Shown: positions 1 to 6,804, numbered from the stretch's first letter. The stretch: 12,554 bases of DNA from Chloroflexota bacterium (GCA_022563275.1 JADFNR010000103.1:1-12554), one strand, 5' to 3'. The notes: generated by a model not told the origin, from the sequence alone. Numbers and translations: made by a program.

Positions 1-60
1 ACCTCGCTCAACGAGGAGGCACCGACGCAGGCTCCGCCCACGGTAGGTGGGAAAACCCCA
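1..60 (+). repeat. Lipoprotein leader/linker repeat, copy 1
   Basis: This stretch matches 5530-5589 in the same reading frame with two mismatches (58 of 60 by eye). It encodes the acidic, Thr/Pro-rich linker that follows the lipidated Cys. Similarity stops abruptly after base 60, where this gene enters domain X and the other gene enters a PKD-like domain. That marks a module junction. Confidence 0.85.
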
Positions 61-2721
61 ACTACGCCCATCGTTTCCCACGGTGGACCGGTCAAGGACT
101 ACGTAAGTCTGGTGGACAATCTGAGAGCGGCGGGAGCGACTGTTGATCCGGCGGGCACAGGGTCTGCGGACTTCTTCGCACCGCAGGGGCAGTTGTTGAC
201 TGTGAACGGCGAACGTGTTGAGACGTTCGAATTCGCCAGTGCGGAAGAAGCTGATGCCGCAGCCGGAGGCGTCTCAGCAAACGGGCTCTCAATCGTCACG
301 ACTATGGCGGATGGGACGCAAAGGGCCAGTATGGTCGACTGGTTTGTACCACCGCATTTCTACAAGGCTGGCAAACTGATCGTCATATACGTCGGGAGCG
401 ACAATGATGTCATCGATGCGCTCCAGGACGCCATGGGACCCCAGTTTGCAGGGGGCGAGGTTTTCACGGTCATTCAGTTCGGTACCCCAGGTTCCGATTT
501 TGCCGGTGGTGTGGCGATAGATGGGGCAGGCAATGTGTACGTGGTGGGGGATATACAACAGGGAGCCCTTCCCGGCCAGACCAGTTTGGGCGGTGCTGAC
601 GCCTACCTGCGCAAGTATGACGGCCATGGGAAAGAGATCTGGACACAACAGTTCGGCACCGAAGGTGAGGACCATGCGCTTGGTGTAACAGCAGACGGCG
701 CCGGCAACCTGTACGTGGTGGGCTTAACCCGCGGTGCCTTTCCCGGTTACACCGGTTTGGTGGGTATTGATTACGACGCCTACCTCCGAAAATATGACGG
801 TGACGGGAATGAGCTCTGGACAAGACAGTTCGGCACTCCCCGCACGCACGGCGCTCAGGGTGAGGGCCACCAGGCCGCCTCGGATGTGGCGGTGGACGGT
901 GCAGGCAATGTGTACGTTGTGGGCTCTAGTTCTGGTTCGCTTTCCGGCCAGAGCCGTATCGGACATGGAAGCGACGCCTACCTGCGCAAGTATGACAGCG
1001 ATGGGAATGAGCTTTGGACGCGCCAGTTTGGCACCCAAGTTTACGCCGAGGCCCATGGTGTGGCGATAGATGACGCAGGCAGCGTGTACGTCGCGGGCTC
1101 CACCTCTGGCGCCCTGCCCGGCCAGACCGATATGGGAGAGGGTGACGCCTTCATACGCAAGTATGATGGCGATGGGAATGAGTTGTGGACCCGCCAGTTC
1201 GGCAGCCCGGATGGCGACTCCGCCAATGGTGTGGGGATAGACGATGCAGGCAACGTATATGTGGCCGGCTCAGTCTTGGGCGCCCTTCCCGGCCAGACCT
1301 ATTTGGGAAAGAGTGACGCCTATGTGCGTAAGTATGACGGCAATGGGAATGAACTCTGGACACGCCAGTTCGGCAGCCGAGCCCGCGACCGGGCCCATGG
1401 CGTGGTGGCAGATGGTGCAGGCAATCTGTATGTGGTGGGTACGACAAGGCTCTCCCTTCCCGGCCAGAGCAATATGGATCCCGTCGCGGGAGGGTCTGAT
1501 GTCTTCGTACGCAAGTATGACAGTTTAGGAAGTGAGATCTGGACAAACCAGTTCGGCACCCAGAAAGAGGACCGGGCCGCAGGTTTGGTGGTGGCTGGTG
1601 ATGGGAGCCTGTACGTCGTGGGCTCCACTGAAGGCGCCTTCGCCGGTCAGACTAGTTCTGGGTCGTACGACACATTTGTTTTGAAGATGCCCGATGCCCC
1701 GCTGCCCGCGATGACGCCGACTATACCCGTCGTCACGCCTACGAGCAACCTCACCCCGGTCCAGCGGCTGGCTTCAAGGCTTTCTGTTATGACATTGGTC
1801 GTCGCCTTCTCCGAAGATGGGCATGGCCCCTGGGATAATTTCCTCCCTTGCGTCCGCCGGGGCGTGATCAACTACTACAACACCGATGGCGGCCGACACG
1901 CCACCTTCAGCGGCTGTGATCTGGGGGACGGAATCATTGTCAACGGGAGCGGCGAATTAAAACCGGTATTACTAGAGCGCTCCAGAGAAACCGGGAAAGA
2001 TAGGATTACCATCTCAAAGATCATCTGGGAAGGAGATCTGACGGCTGTTATAGATGGTGAGACAGAGATCCAGATCAACGAATTCGCATTAGCTTCCGTA
2101 TTGATGCAGATCAATCAAGGCAAGGGAAGGGAACTTAGCAGATTGCACCTCGATTCCATGACGGTAATGTTTCTGGGAGAAACGATGACGGTGGACGATG
2201 CCACCCTGATCTCTCAACTATTCGACACTTCCGCCATGGACATTGATTCGATCCCCAATCCCTCTAAGTCATTGTCGGCTCTGACGGAATCGGACATGAA
2301 GCGGCTCGTCTATGACCAAGGACTATTTTTGTCTCGGTTTCTCCTCAACGAAGTAATAGAGAGCCAAAGGGGAAACCACACCCATGATTACCCCTGTGGC
2401 GCCAGCGCTGTTACTCAAAATGTGGAAGACCAGACCACGCGTATCGACAACACCTGGAACAGTTGTGATCTGAACAGCAGCGGCATGTTTATGGATGGGT
2501 CTTTCAGCCTGGAGGGAAATTTCGATGATGAGGAACTGTTTTCGATGACCATCGAGGGAACTCTGACGATAGGCGGAGGTATTCCTAAAGTCACCATTAG
2601 AAGACTGGAATGGTCACTCGAAGGATATAAATCGTTTTCAGCCCAGGTCCGCATCTTTGGAAAGATCTACGGGGAGGTCGATGAGCGAACATTCAGCTTC
2701 GATCTGATCGTCGATGATTAA
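1..2721 (+). CDS. Domain X - SBBP seven-bladed propeller lipoprotein (5' end outside window)
   Basis: The frame is open from base 1 to the TAA at 2719-2721, so the true start lies upstream. The first 20 codons nearly match residues 31-50 of the lipoprotein at 5440, so a similar signal peptide and lipidated Cys probably precede the window (inference). Order of parts: Thr/Pro linker (1-60); an unnamed domain of about 130 residues, 'domain X' (61-456), with HFYKAGKLIV near its end; seven SBBP repeats starting at 475, 649, 826, 1024, 1195, 1366 and 1549, each with DGAGNVYVVG-like and LRKYDxxGNELWTRQFG-like cores; a Pro/Thr linker (about 1690-1780); and a C-terminal domain with two PC...CDL cysteine pairs. 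SBBP repeats are known to build beta-propellers, so an extracytoplasmic binding or scaffold role is likely. The ligand is unknown. From 464 on it is a close paralogue of the gene at 2804, only 82 bp downstream, and the two may be co-transcribed. Domain X and the C-terminal domain are not recognised. Confidence 0.88.
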   Translation, partial: TSLNEEAPTQAPPTVGGKTPTTPIVSHGGPVKDYVSLVDNLRAAGATVDPAGTGSADFFAPQGQLLTVNGERVETFEFASAEEADAAAGGVSANGLSIVTTMADGTQRASMVDWFVPPHFYKAGKLIVIYVGSDNDVIDALQDAMGPQFAGGEVFTVIQFGTPGSDFAGGVAIDGAGNVYVVGDIQQGALPGQTSLGGADAYLRKYDGHGKEIWTQQFGTEGEDHALGVTADGAGNLYVVGLTRGAFPGYTGLVGIDYDAYLRKYDGDGNELWTRQFGTPRTHGAQGEGHQAASDVAVDGAGNVYVVGSSSGSLSGQSRIGHGSDAYLRKYDSDGNELWTRQFGTQVYAEAHGVAIDDAGSVYVAGSTSGALPGQTDMGEGDAFIRKYDGDGNELWTRQFGSPDGDSANGVGIDDAGNVYVAGSVLGALPGQTYLGKSDAYVRKYDGNGNELWTRQFGSRARDRAHGVVADGAGNLYVVGTTRLSLPGQSNMDPVAGGSDVFVRKYDSLGSEIWTNQFGTQKEDRAAGLVVAGDGSLYVVGSTEGAFAGQTSSGSYDTFVLKMPDAPLPAMTPTIPVVTPTSNLTPVQRLASRLSVMTLVVAFSEDGHGPWDNFLPCVRRGVINYYNTDGGRHATFSGCDLGDGIIVNGSGELKPVLLERSRETGKDRITISKIIWEGDLTAVIDGETEIQINEFALASVLMQINQGKGRELSRLHLDSMTVMFLGETMTVDDATLISQLFDTSAMDIDSIPNPSKSLSALTESDMKRLVYDQGLFLSRFLLNEVIESQRGNHTHDYPCGASAVTQNVEDQTTRIDNTWNSCDLNSSGMFMDGSFSLEGNFDDEELFSMTIEGTLTIGGGIPKVTIRRLEWSLEGYKSFSAQVRIFGKIYGEVDERTFSFDLIVDD
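61..158 (+). repeat. Domain X head module, copy 1
   Basis: This encodes the first third of domain X (VSHGGPVKDYVSL ... DPAGT). It recurs at 6329-6426 with only two mismatches in 98 bases by eye. Its 3' limit is the word CCGGCGGGCAC, which is also the 5' limit of the separate tail copy at 5984. Confidence 0.85.
148..456 (+). repeat. Domain X tail module, copy 1
   Basis: This encodes the remaining two thirds of domain X, from DPAG through the HFYKAGKLIV and MGPQFAGG motifs. It aligns without visible gaps to 5984-6292. That copy is more diverged than the head copies but clearly homologous at both DNA and protein level. Confidence 0.8.
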
Positions 2722-2863
2722 ACTGCGCCTCGCCAGCGAAATCGTAGGTCGCCACCGGAATTTATCGCCCCGTTAGCGCATTGTTATCCATGGAGGAAAG
2801 TCCATGAAACGCTTATTCACCATCGCGGCGCTCACGGTCTCGCTGCTGACTCTGCTTGCGGCC
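464..2863 (+). repeat. Tandem duplication unit, copy 1 (propeller, C-terminal domain, spacer, signal peptide)
   Basis: From TCACGGTCATTCAG at 464 the DNA is collinear with 2934 onward. The match runs through the propeller, the C-terminal domain, the stop codon, the intergenic spacer and the first 18 or so codons of the next signal peptide. The offset is 2470 at the left end and 2461 at the right. The match includes non-coding DNA, so this is a segmental duplication and not only gene homology. Confidence 0.88.
2792..2796 (+). promoter_or_regulatory. Ribosome binding site for the lipoprotein at 2804
   Basis: GGAGG lies 7 bases before the ATG at 2804 and fixes this start. The equivalent place before the broken copy at 5265 reads GTGGGAACC and has lost the GGAGG. 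Confidence 0.8.
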
Positions 2864-5182
2864 TGCGGTGGGGAAGCGACGCCAGAGGCCACTGAGCCTG
2901 TGCCCACGGCGACATTCGCCCCTACGCCCACTATCACGGTCATTCAGTTCGGTACCCCAGATTCCGATTTTGCCGGTGGTGTGGCGATGGATGGGGCAGG
3001 CAATGTGTACGTGGTGGGGGATGTACAACGGGGAGCCCTTCCCGGCCAGACCAGTTTGGGCGATGCTGACGCCTACCTGCGCAAGTATGACGGCCATGGG
3101 AAAGAGATCTGGACGCAACAGTTCGGCACCGAAACTGAGGACCATGCGACTGGTGTGACGGCAGACGGCGCCGGCAACCTGTACGTGGTGGGCTCAACCC
3201 GCGGTGCCTTTCCCGGTTACACCGGTTTGGTGGGTATTGATTATGACGCCTACCTCCGAAAATATGACAATGATGGGAATGTGCTCTGGACACGACAGTT
3301 CGGCACTCCCCGCCGGCCCGGCGCTGAAGGTGAGGACCTGGCCTCGGATGTGGCGGTAGACGGTGCGGGTAACGTGTACGTGGTGGGCTATACCCTTGGC
3401 TCTCTTCCCGGCGAGGCCGATCTGGGCGCGGATGATCTCTACCTGCGGAAGTATGACAGCGATGGGAATGAGCTCTGGGTACGGCGGTCCAGCAGCCAAG
3501 TACCCGATAGGGCCAATGGCGTGGCGACCGATGGGGCCGGCAACGTCTACGTCGTAGGGGATATACAGCTAGGAGGCGTCCCCGGCCGGCCCGGCGCGGG
3601 AGAGGGCGATGCCTACCTACGTAAGCATGATGGCGAAGGCAACGAGTTGTGGACCCGCCGGTTCGGCAGCCAGAGCGGTCCTTCCGCCAAGGGTGTAGCG
3701 GTGGATGGTGAAGGCAACGTGTATGTGGTCGGCTCAGTCTTGGGCGCCCTTCCCGGCCAGACCCATTTGGGAAAGAGTGACGCCTATGTGCGTAAGTATG
3801 ACGGCAATGGGCAAGAGCTCTGGACACGACAGTTCGGTAGCCGAGGCGGCGACCTAGCCAATGTCGTGGTGGTAGGCGGTGCGGGCGATCTATATGTGGT
3901 AGGCACCACCAAACTATCCCTTCCCGGCCAGAGCAATATGGATCCCGTCGCGGGAGGGTCTGATGTCTTCATACGCAAGTATGACAGTTTAGGAAGTGAG
4001 ATCTGGACAAACCAGTTCGGCACCCAGAAAGGGGATGTGGTCGCAGGTTTGGTGGTGGCTGGTGAGGGGAGCCTGTACGTCGTGGGCTCCACTGAAGGCG
4101 CCTTCGCCGGTCAGACTAGTTCGGGGTCGTACGACACGTTTGTTTTGAAGATGCCCGATGCCCCGTTGCCCGCTATGACGTCCACTATACCCGTCGTCAC
4201 GCCTACGAGCAGCCTCACCCCGGTTCAGCGGCTGGCTTCAAGGCTTTCTATTATGACGTTGGCCGTTGCCTTAGCTGAATATGGAGATGGTGGCTTCGAT
4301 ATCTCCCTCCCCTGCGTCCGGCGAGGCGTGATCAACTACTACAACACCGATACCGGGCGGTACGCCATTTTCAGCAGCTGTGATCTTGGGGATGGGATTG
4401 TTGTTGAAGGGAGTGGTGAACTGAAGACGGTCCTGCTAGTTCGCTCCAGAGGAACCACAGCGGATGCGGTGACAATCTCCAGAATTATCTGGGAAGGAGA
4501 GCTGACGGCTGTCATAGATGGCGATACAGAAGTCCAGATCGACGAATTTGCCATAGCTTCTGTTGAAATGCAGCTCAATCACGGCGCCGGAAGAATCTCT
4601 GAAATATTGAAACTAGATTCGATGACAGTGATGTTGCTGGGAGAAACGGTGAAGGTGGACGATGAGACCCTGATCTCTCGGGTATTCGACACGTCCGCCA
4701 TGGACATTGATTCGATTCCCAATCCCTCCAAGTCACTGTCGGCCCTGACGGAATCGGACATGAAGAGACTCGTCTATGACCAATTATCCTTTCTGGTCAT
4801 TTTTCTCATTAACGAAGCTGTGGAGAATCAAAGGGGAAACCACACCCATGAGTACCCCTGCGGCGCCAGCGCTATTACTCACAACCTGGAAGATCAGACC
4901 ACACGCATCGACAGCACCTGGAACAACTGTGATCTGAACAGCAGCGGCATGTTTATGGATGGGACTTTCAGCCTGGAGGGCAATTTCCGTAAAGAGCTTC
5001 TGGAACTAACCATCGAGGGAGATCTGACCATCGGCGGCGGTATTCCCAAAATCATGATAAGAAAACTGGAATCGTCTTTTGAAGAGGCAAAACCATCTCC
5101 GGCCCAGTTTCGCATCTCGGGAAAGATCTACGGGGAGGTCGATGAGCGAGCATTCAGCTTTGATCTAATCGTCGATGATTAA
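2804..5182 (+). CDS. SBBP seven-bladed beta-propeller lipoprotein
   Basis: A complete 792-residue lipoprotein. Residues 1-21 are a type II signal peptide (MKRLF, hydrophobic core, lipobox LAAC with Cys21), so the mature protein should be lipid-anchored outside the cytoplasm. A Pro/Thr linker follows (22-46). Seven SBBP repeats then start near residues 48, 106, 165, 228, 286, 343 and 404, enough for a closed seven-bladed propeller. Repeats 4 and 5 begin with Arg instead of the usual QFG start. A second Pro/Thr linker (about 452-475) leads to an unrecognised C-terminal domain with two PC...CDL modules: Cys504/Cys526 and Cys686/Cys709, the only cysteines seen in the mature part besides Cys21. 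It is a tandem paralogue of the upstream gene but lacks domain X. Blades 1, 2, 6 and 7 are almost identical between the two, while blades 3 and 4 differ strongly. The role is probably surface binding or scaffolding; the ligand is unknown. Confidence 0.92.
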   Translation: MKRLFTIAALTVSLLTLLAACGGEATPEATEPVPTATFAPTPTITVIQFGTPDSDFAGGVAMDGAGNVYVVGDVQRGALPGQTSLGDADAYLRKYDGHGKEIWTQQFGTETEDHATGVTADGAGNLYVVGSTRGAFPGYTGLVGIDYDAYLRKYDNDGNVLWTRQFGTPRRPGAEGEDLASDVAVDGAGNVYVVGYTLGSLPGEADLGADDLYLRKYDSDGNELWVRRSSSQVPDRANGVATDGAGNVYVVGDIQLGGVPGRPGAGEGDAYLRKHDGEGNELWTRRFGSQSGPSAKGVAVDGEGNVYVVGSVLGALPGQTHLGKSDAYVRKYDGNGQELWTRQFGSRGGDLANVVVVGGAGDLYVVGTTKLSLPGQSNMDPVAGGSDVFIRKYDSLGSEIWTNQFGTQKGDVVAGLVVAGEGSLYVVGSTEGAFAGQTSSGSYDTFVLKMPDAPLPAMTSTIPVVTPTSSLTPVQRLASRLSIMTLAVALAEYGDGGFDISLPCVRRGVINYYNTDTGRYAIFSSCDLGDGIVVEGSGELKTVLLVRSRGTTADAVTISRIIWEGELTAVIDGDTEVQIDEFAIASVEMQLNHGAGRISEILKLDSMTVMLLGETVKVDDETLISRVFDTSAMDIDSIPNPSKSLSALTESDMKRLVYDQLSFLVIFLINEAVENQRGNHTHEYPCGASAITHNLEDQTTRIDSTWNNCDLNSSGMFMDGTFSLEGNFRKELLELTIEGDLTIGGGIPKIMIRKLESSFEEAKPSPAQFRISGKIYGEVDERAFSFDLIVDD

Positions 5183-5324
5183 ACGGCGCCTCGCCCACGA
5201 AATCACAGGCCGCCGCCGGTATTTATCGCCCCGTTAGCACACTGTTATTAATGTGGGAACCACCATGAAACGCTTATTCACCATCGCGGCGCTCACGGTC
5301 TCGCTGCTGACTCTGTTTGCAGCA
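2934..5324 (+). repeat. Tandem duplication unit, copy 2
   Basis: This is the partner of 464-2863. Its right end breaks inside the third signal-peptide copy, at about codon 20 of the stub starting at 5265, where homology to the leader at 2804 stops. The 70 bases between the units (2864-2933) encode the post-lipobox linker present only in the gene at 2804. Confidence 0.85.
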
Positions 5325-5384
5325 CTCGAGCAAGCTGATGGAACAAAACAAGGCTCGGCTCCGTCTATATATACAGAGCAGTGA
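5265..5384 (+). pseudogene. Truncated SBBP-lipoprotein signal peptide (remnant)
   Basis: The ATG at 5265 opens a 39-codon frame. Its first 17 residues (MKRLFTIAALTVSLLTL) equal those of the lipoprotein at 2804, and the 81 bases before it resemble that gene's upstream spacer. Identity fails at the lipobox: LAAC becomes FAAL, so the lipidated Cys is gone. The frame then runs 18 unrelated codons to a TGA at 5382. The ribosome binding site is also lost. It looks like the end of a duplication unit joined to the upstream region of a different lipoprotein gene. A translated small secreted peptide is possible but unlikely. Confidence 0.75.
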
Positions 5385-5426
5385 TACAAGATCCAAGCGA
5401 TCGTCGGAAATGCCAAGAACGGCGAG

Positions 5427-5433
5427 AAAGGAG
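5427..5433 (+). promoter_or_regulatory. Ribosome binding site for the lipoprotein at 5440
   Basis: AAAGGAG lies 6 bases before the ATG at 5440. It selects this start over the in-frame ATG at 5410 and the TTG at 5317, which would bury the signal peptide behind a charged extension. Confidence 0.75.
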
Positions 5434-5439
5434 TTAGCA

Positions 5440-5937
5440 ATGGCAATCGGAATCAGAGGATTCGCGGCAATCATTGCAGTGGCAGCGTTGATGGTGATCG
5501 GCGTAGCGTGTGGAAATGGAGCTGAACCGACTTCGCTCAACGAGGAGGCACCGACGCAAGCTCCGCCCACGGTAGGTGGGAAAACCCCAATGGTCGTCAA
5601 CGGCGCAACAAAAGCCTCCTTCCACACGCCCGAAGGCCCGGTCGAGCTAAGTTTGAGCGCCACGCCGGTGGCTGGCGAACCGCTCACTGTGCGCCTCGTC
5701 GCCGAGCTGACCGGCGGTCCCGACAACAACCGCGAGCTGTACTGTCCGGGCCAGGAGTGGCAGTTCGGCGACGGCATGGGCATGGCGACCAGCGCATCCT
5801 GCATGGTCTGGACGCCGAGCTCCACAATACAAAGGCGCTTCGAGCAGACCTACACATACGAGAAGGCCGGCACCTACGAGGTCACGTTCACCTACGGCCC
5901 CGCCGGTCCGATAACGACAACGGTGGAGGTCCGGTAG
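5440..5937 (+). CDS. Small lipoprotein with PKD-like domain
   Basis: A 165-residue protein. Residues 1-24 form a signal peptide with a long hydrophobic stretch (FAAIIAVAALMVIGVAC). Cys24 is the likely lipidation site, in a slightly non-standard lipobox with Gly at -3. Residues 25-50 are the Thr/Pro linker shared almost exactly with the truncated gene at base 1. Residues of about 55-165 resemble a PKD/Ig-like beta-sandwich: WQFGDG in the middle, then YTYEKAGTYEVTFTYG and a closing TTTVEVR, which is the usual PKD pattern of a DG turn followed by the tYekaGtYeV strand. Two cysteines (in LYCPGQ and ASCMVW) could form a disulfide. PKD-like domains commonly mediate surface protein or glycan contacts; the target here is unknown. 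The gene ends at a TAG, and a fragment of domain X lies just downstream in another frame, as if a PKD module had replaced the original body. Confidence 0.85.
   Translation: MAIGIRGFAAIIAVAALMVIGVACGNGAEPTSLNEEAPTQAPPTVGGKTPMVVNGATKASFHTPEGPVELSLSATPVAGEPLTVRLVAELTGGPDNNRELYCPGQEWQFGDGMGMATSASCMVWTPSSTIQRRFEQTYTYEKAGTYEVTFTYGPAGPITTTVEVR
5530..5589 (+). repeat. Lipoprotein leader/linker repeat, copy 2
   Basis: This is the partner of 1-60, in the same codon phase (codons 31-50 of the gene at 5440). The abrupt end of similarity after AAAACCCCA marks where different bodies are joined to a common leader. Confidence 0.85.
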
Positions 5938-5983
5938 CCTCGCGATACCCCCCGGTCCGCGGGAGCGAGACCTCCCACCTTCC

Positions 5984-6487
5984 CCGGCGGGCACGGTGTC
6001 TGCGGACTACTTCGCACCGCAGGGGCAGGTGTTGACTGTGAACGGCGAGGACATCCAGGCGTTCGAATTTGGCAGTGCGGAAGAAGCTGATGCCGCAGCC
6101 GGAGGCGTCTCAGCAACCGGCAGCTCAATCGTCACGACTATGGCGGATGGGACGCAAAAGGCCAGTATGATCACATGGGTCGAACCACCGCATTTCTATA
6201 AGGCCGGCAAACTGATCGTCCTATACGTCGGGTGCGACGGTGATGTTATCGACGCACTCCAGGAGACCATGGGACCCCAATTCGCGGGGGGCGCGGGCGT
6301 GTCGCGGTGCCCCGACCAGACTCCGCCAACTACGCCCATTGTTTCCCACGGTGGACCCGTCAAGGACTACGTAAGTCTGGTGGACAATCTGAGAGCGGCG
6401 GGAGCGACTGTTGATCCGGCGGGCACTGTATCGCGGCCATTTTTCGCACCGCAGGCCCAGGCGCCGGCTCCCATCAGTCCAAACTAA
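5984..6487 (+). pseudogene. Domain X fragment with rearranged order (gene remnant)
   Basis: An open frame runs from within the upstream gene to the TAA at 6485-6487, in a different phase from that gene. Domain homology begins only at 5984, at the word CCGGCGGGCAC. It encodes the tail of domain X (5984-6292, with HFYKAGKLIVLYVG and MGPQFAGG), a short linker with a Cys, then a head of domain X (6329-6426). A weak continuation to about 6456 ends in an Ala/Pro stretch. A GTG at 5996 could serve as a start but lies inside the domain, has no ribosome binding site and no signal peptide. The simplest reading is a decayed remnant of a lipoprotein with tandem domain X copies, cut at its 5' end by recombination. 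Expression cannot be excluded. Confidence 0.7.
6329..6426 (+). repeat. Domain X head module, copy 2
   Basis: Near-identical to 61-158, with two mismatches by eye. Weaker similarity continues to about 6456 (FFAPQ), after which the sequence is unrelated. Confidence 0.85.
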
Positions 6488-6546
6488 CCAGGCAGGCTTC
6501 CGAAGCAATGCTTTGGGATTCTTCCCCAACGATTAATCGGCTTGAT

Positions 6547-6578
6547 ATGGCCTCGGTTAACAGCGAGGCCATTTCTGT
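6547..6578 (+). terminator. Hairpin terminator after the lipoprotein cluster
   Basis: A perfect 9-bp stem ATGGCCTCG / CGAGGCCAT (6547-6555 and 6564-6572) with an 8-base loop, followed by TTCTGTTG. The stem is strong but the T-tract is weak, so termination efficiency is uncertain. The stem could act in either direction. Confidence 0.6.
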
Positions 6579-6625
6579 TGTGATGCCGTAAGCGAACCCG
6601 GGCATTCACGGTCCTATCACTGCTG

Positions 6626-6760
6626 CCAGACACAGTTTTGACATGCCGTCCTACCAAAGTATGAGTCATCGTAGACCCTTATACCCATCCTGCCATGGGA
6701 CTTTCGGGGACGGGAAAACCATCTTTCCAGTGGATGGCAGCGACTGCCCCCAGCCCTAAG
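6626..6760 (+). promoter_or_regulatory. Conserved leader upstream of first MMPL gene
   Basis: This aligns to about 9303-9440 upstream of the second MMPL gene. From 6648 to 6758 the match has no gaps and the two are roughly 85% identical by eye, more than the start of the coding regions they precede. Possible RNA hairpins are shared: TATGA/TCGTA at 6660-6664 and 6669-6673 (TACGA/TCGTA in the other copy, so a U-G pair replaces C-G), GGAAA/TTTCC at 6713-6717 and 6724-6728, and GCCAT/ATGGC at 6692-6696 and 6734-6738. Most differences fall in one codon phase. In the plus frame PWDFRGRENHLSSGWQ is identical in both copies, but copy 1 has ATA where copy 2 has ATG. It could be a regulatory RNA, a leader peptide or the relic of a gene. 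Confidence 0.5.
6638..6665 (+). promoter_or_regulatory. Possible sigma-70-type promoter
   Basis: TTGACA at 6638-6643 is a perfect -35 box. It is followed after 16 bases by TATGAG, a 4-of-6 match to the -10 box. The -35 is not kept in the leader of the second gene (TTGCCT there), so this is only a candidate. Confidence 0.3.
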
Positions 6761-6804
6761 GTAGGTACCACGGGAAACCAAAATTGTTCTGGCTCGGGGT
6801 AATC

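Larger units (their letters stand above)
6488..6804. other. Intergenic region: terminator, conserved leader, possible promoter
   Basis: These 317 bases separate the lipoprotein cluster from the first transporter. They hold a hairpin terminator (6547-6576), a possible promoter (6638-6665) and the conserved leader (about 6626-6760). No convincing gene was found on either strand. The stretch 6577-6625 shows nothing recognisable. Confidence 0.7.

Noticed and set aside
112..2721. GTG at 112 as the start of the first gene
   Set aside because: The frame is open to base 1 and the codons before 112 match a lipoprotein linker and the domain X head. GTG 112 lies inside the domain and has no ribosome binding site.
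2940..3827. Minus-strand open frame of 295 codons
   Set aside because: It is antisense to the SBBP repeats. Its Arg/His/Pro-rich repetitive product comes from the periodic, GC-rich coding strand, and a similar shadow occurs opposite the first propeller gene.
475..4150. Regular repeats of about 170-200 bases as a CRISPR-like or satellite array
   Set aside because: The repeats are in frame, imperfect, and encode SBBP propeller blades. There are no short identical repeats separated by unique spacers.
5363..5373. TATATATA stretch as a -10 box for the gene at 5440
   Set aside because: No acceptable -35 box lies at the right distance upstream, so I did not call a promoter.
5317..5439. TTG start giving a 206-residue version of the PKD-like lipoprotein
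   Set aside because: The extension is charged, would hide the signal peptide, and has no ribosome binding site. AAAGGAG fits the ATG at 5440.
6784..6804. TTG start adding seven residues to the first MMPL protein
   Set aside because: The start context GGGGTNATCATG is shared by both paralogues at 6805 and 9498. The TTG extension is not.
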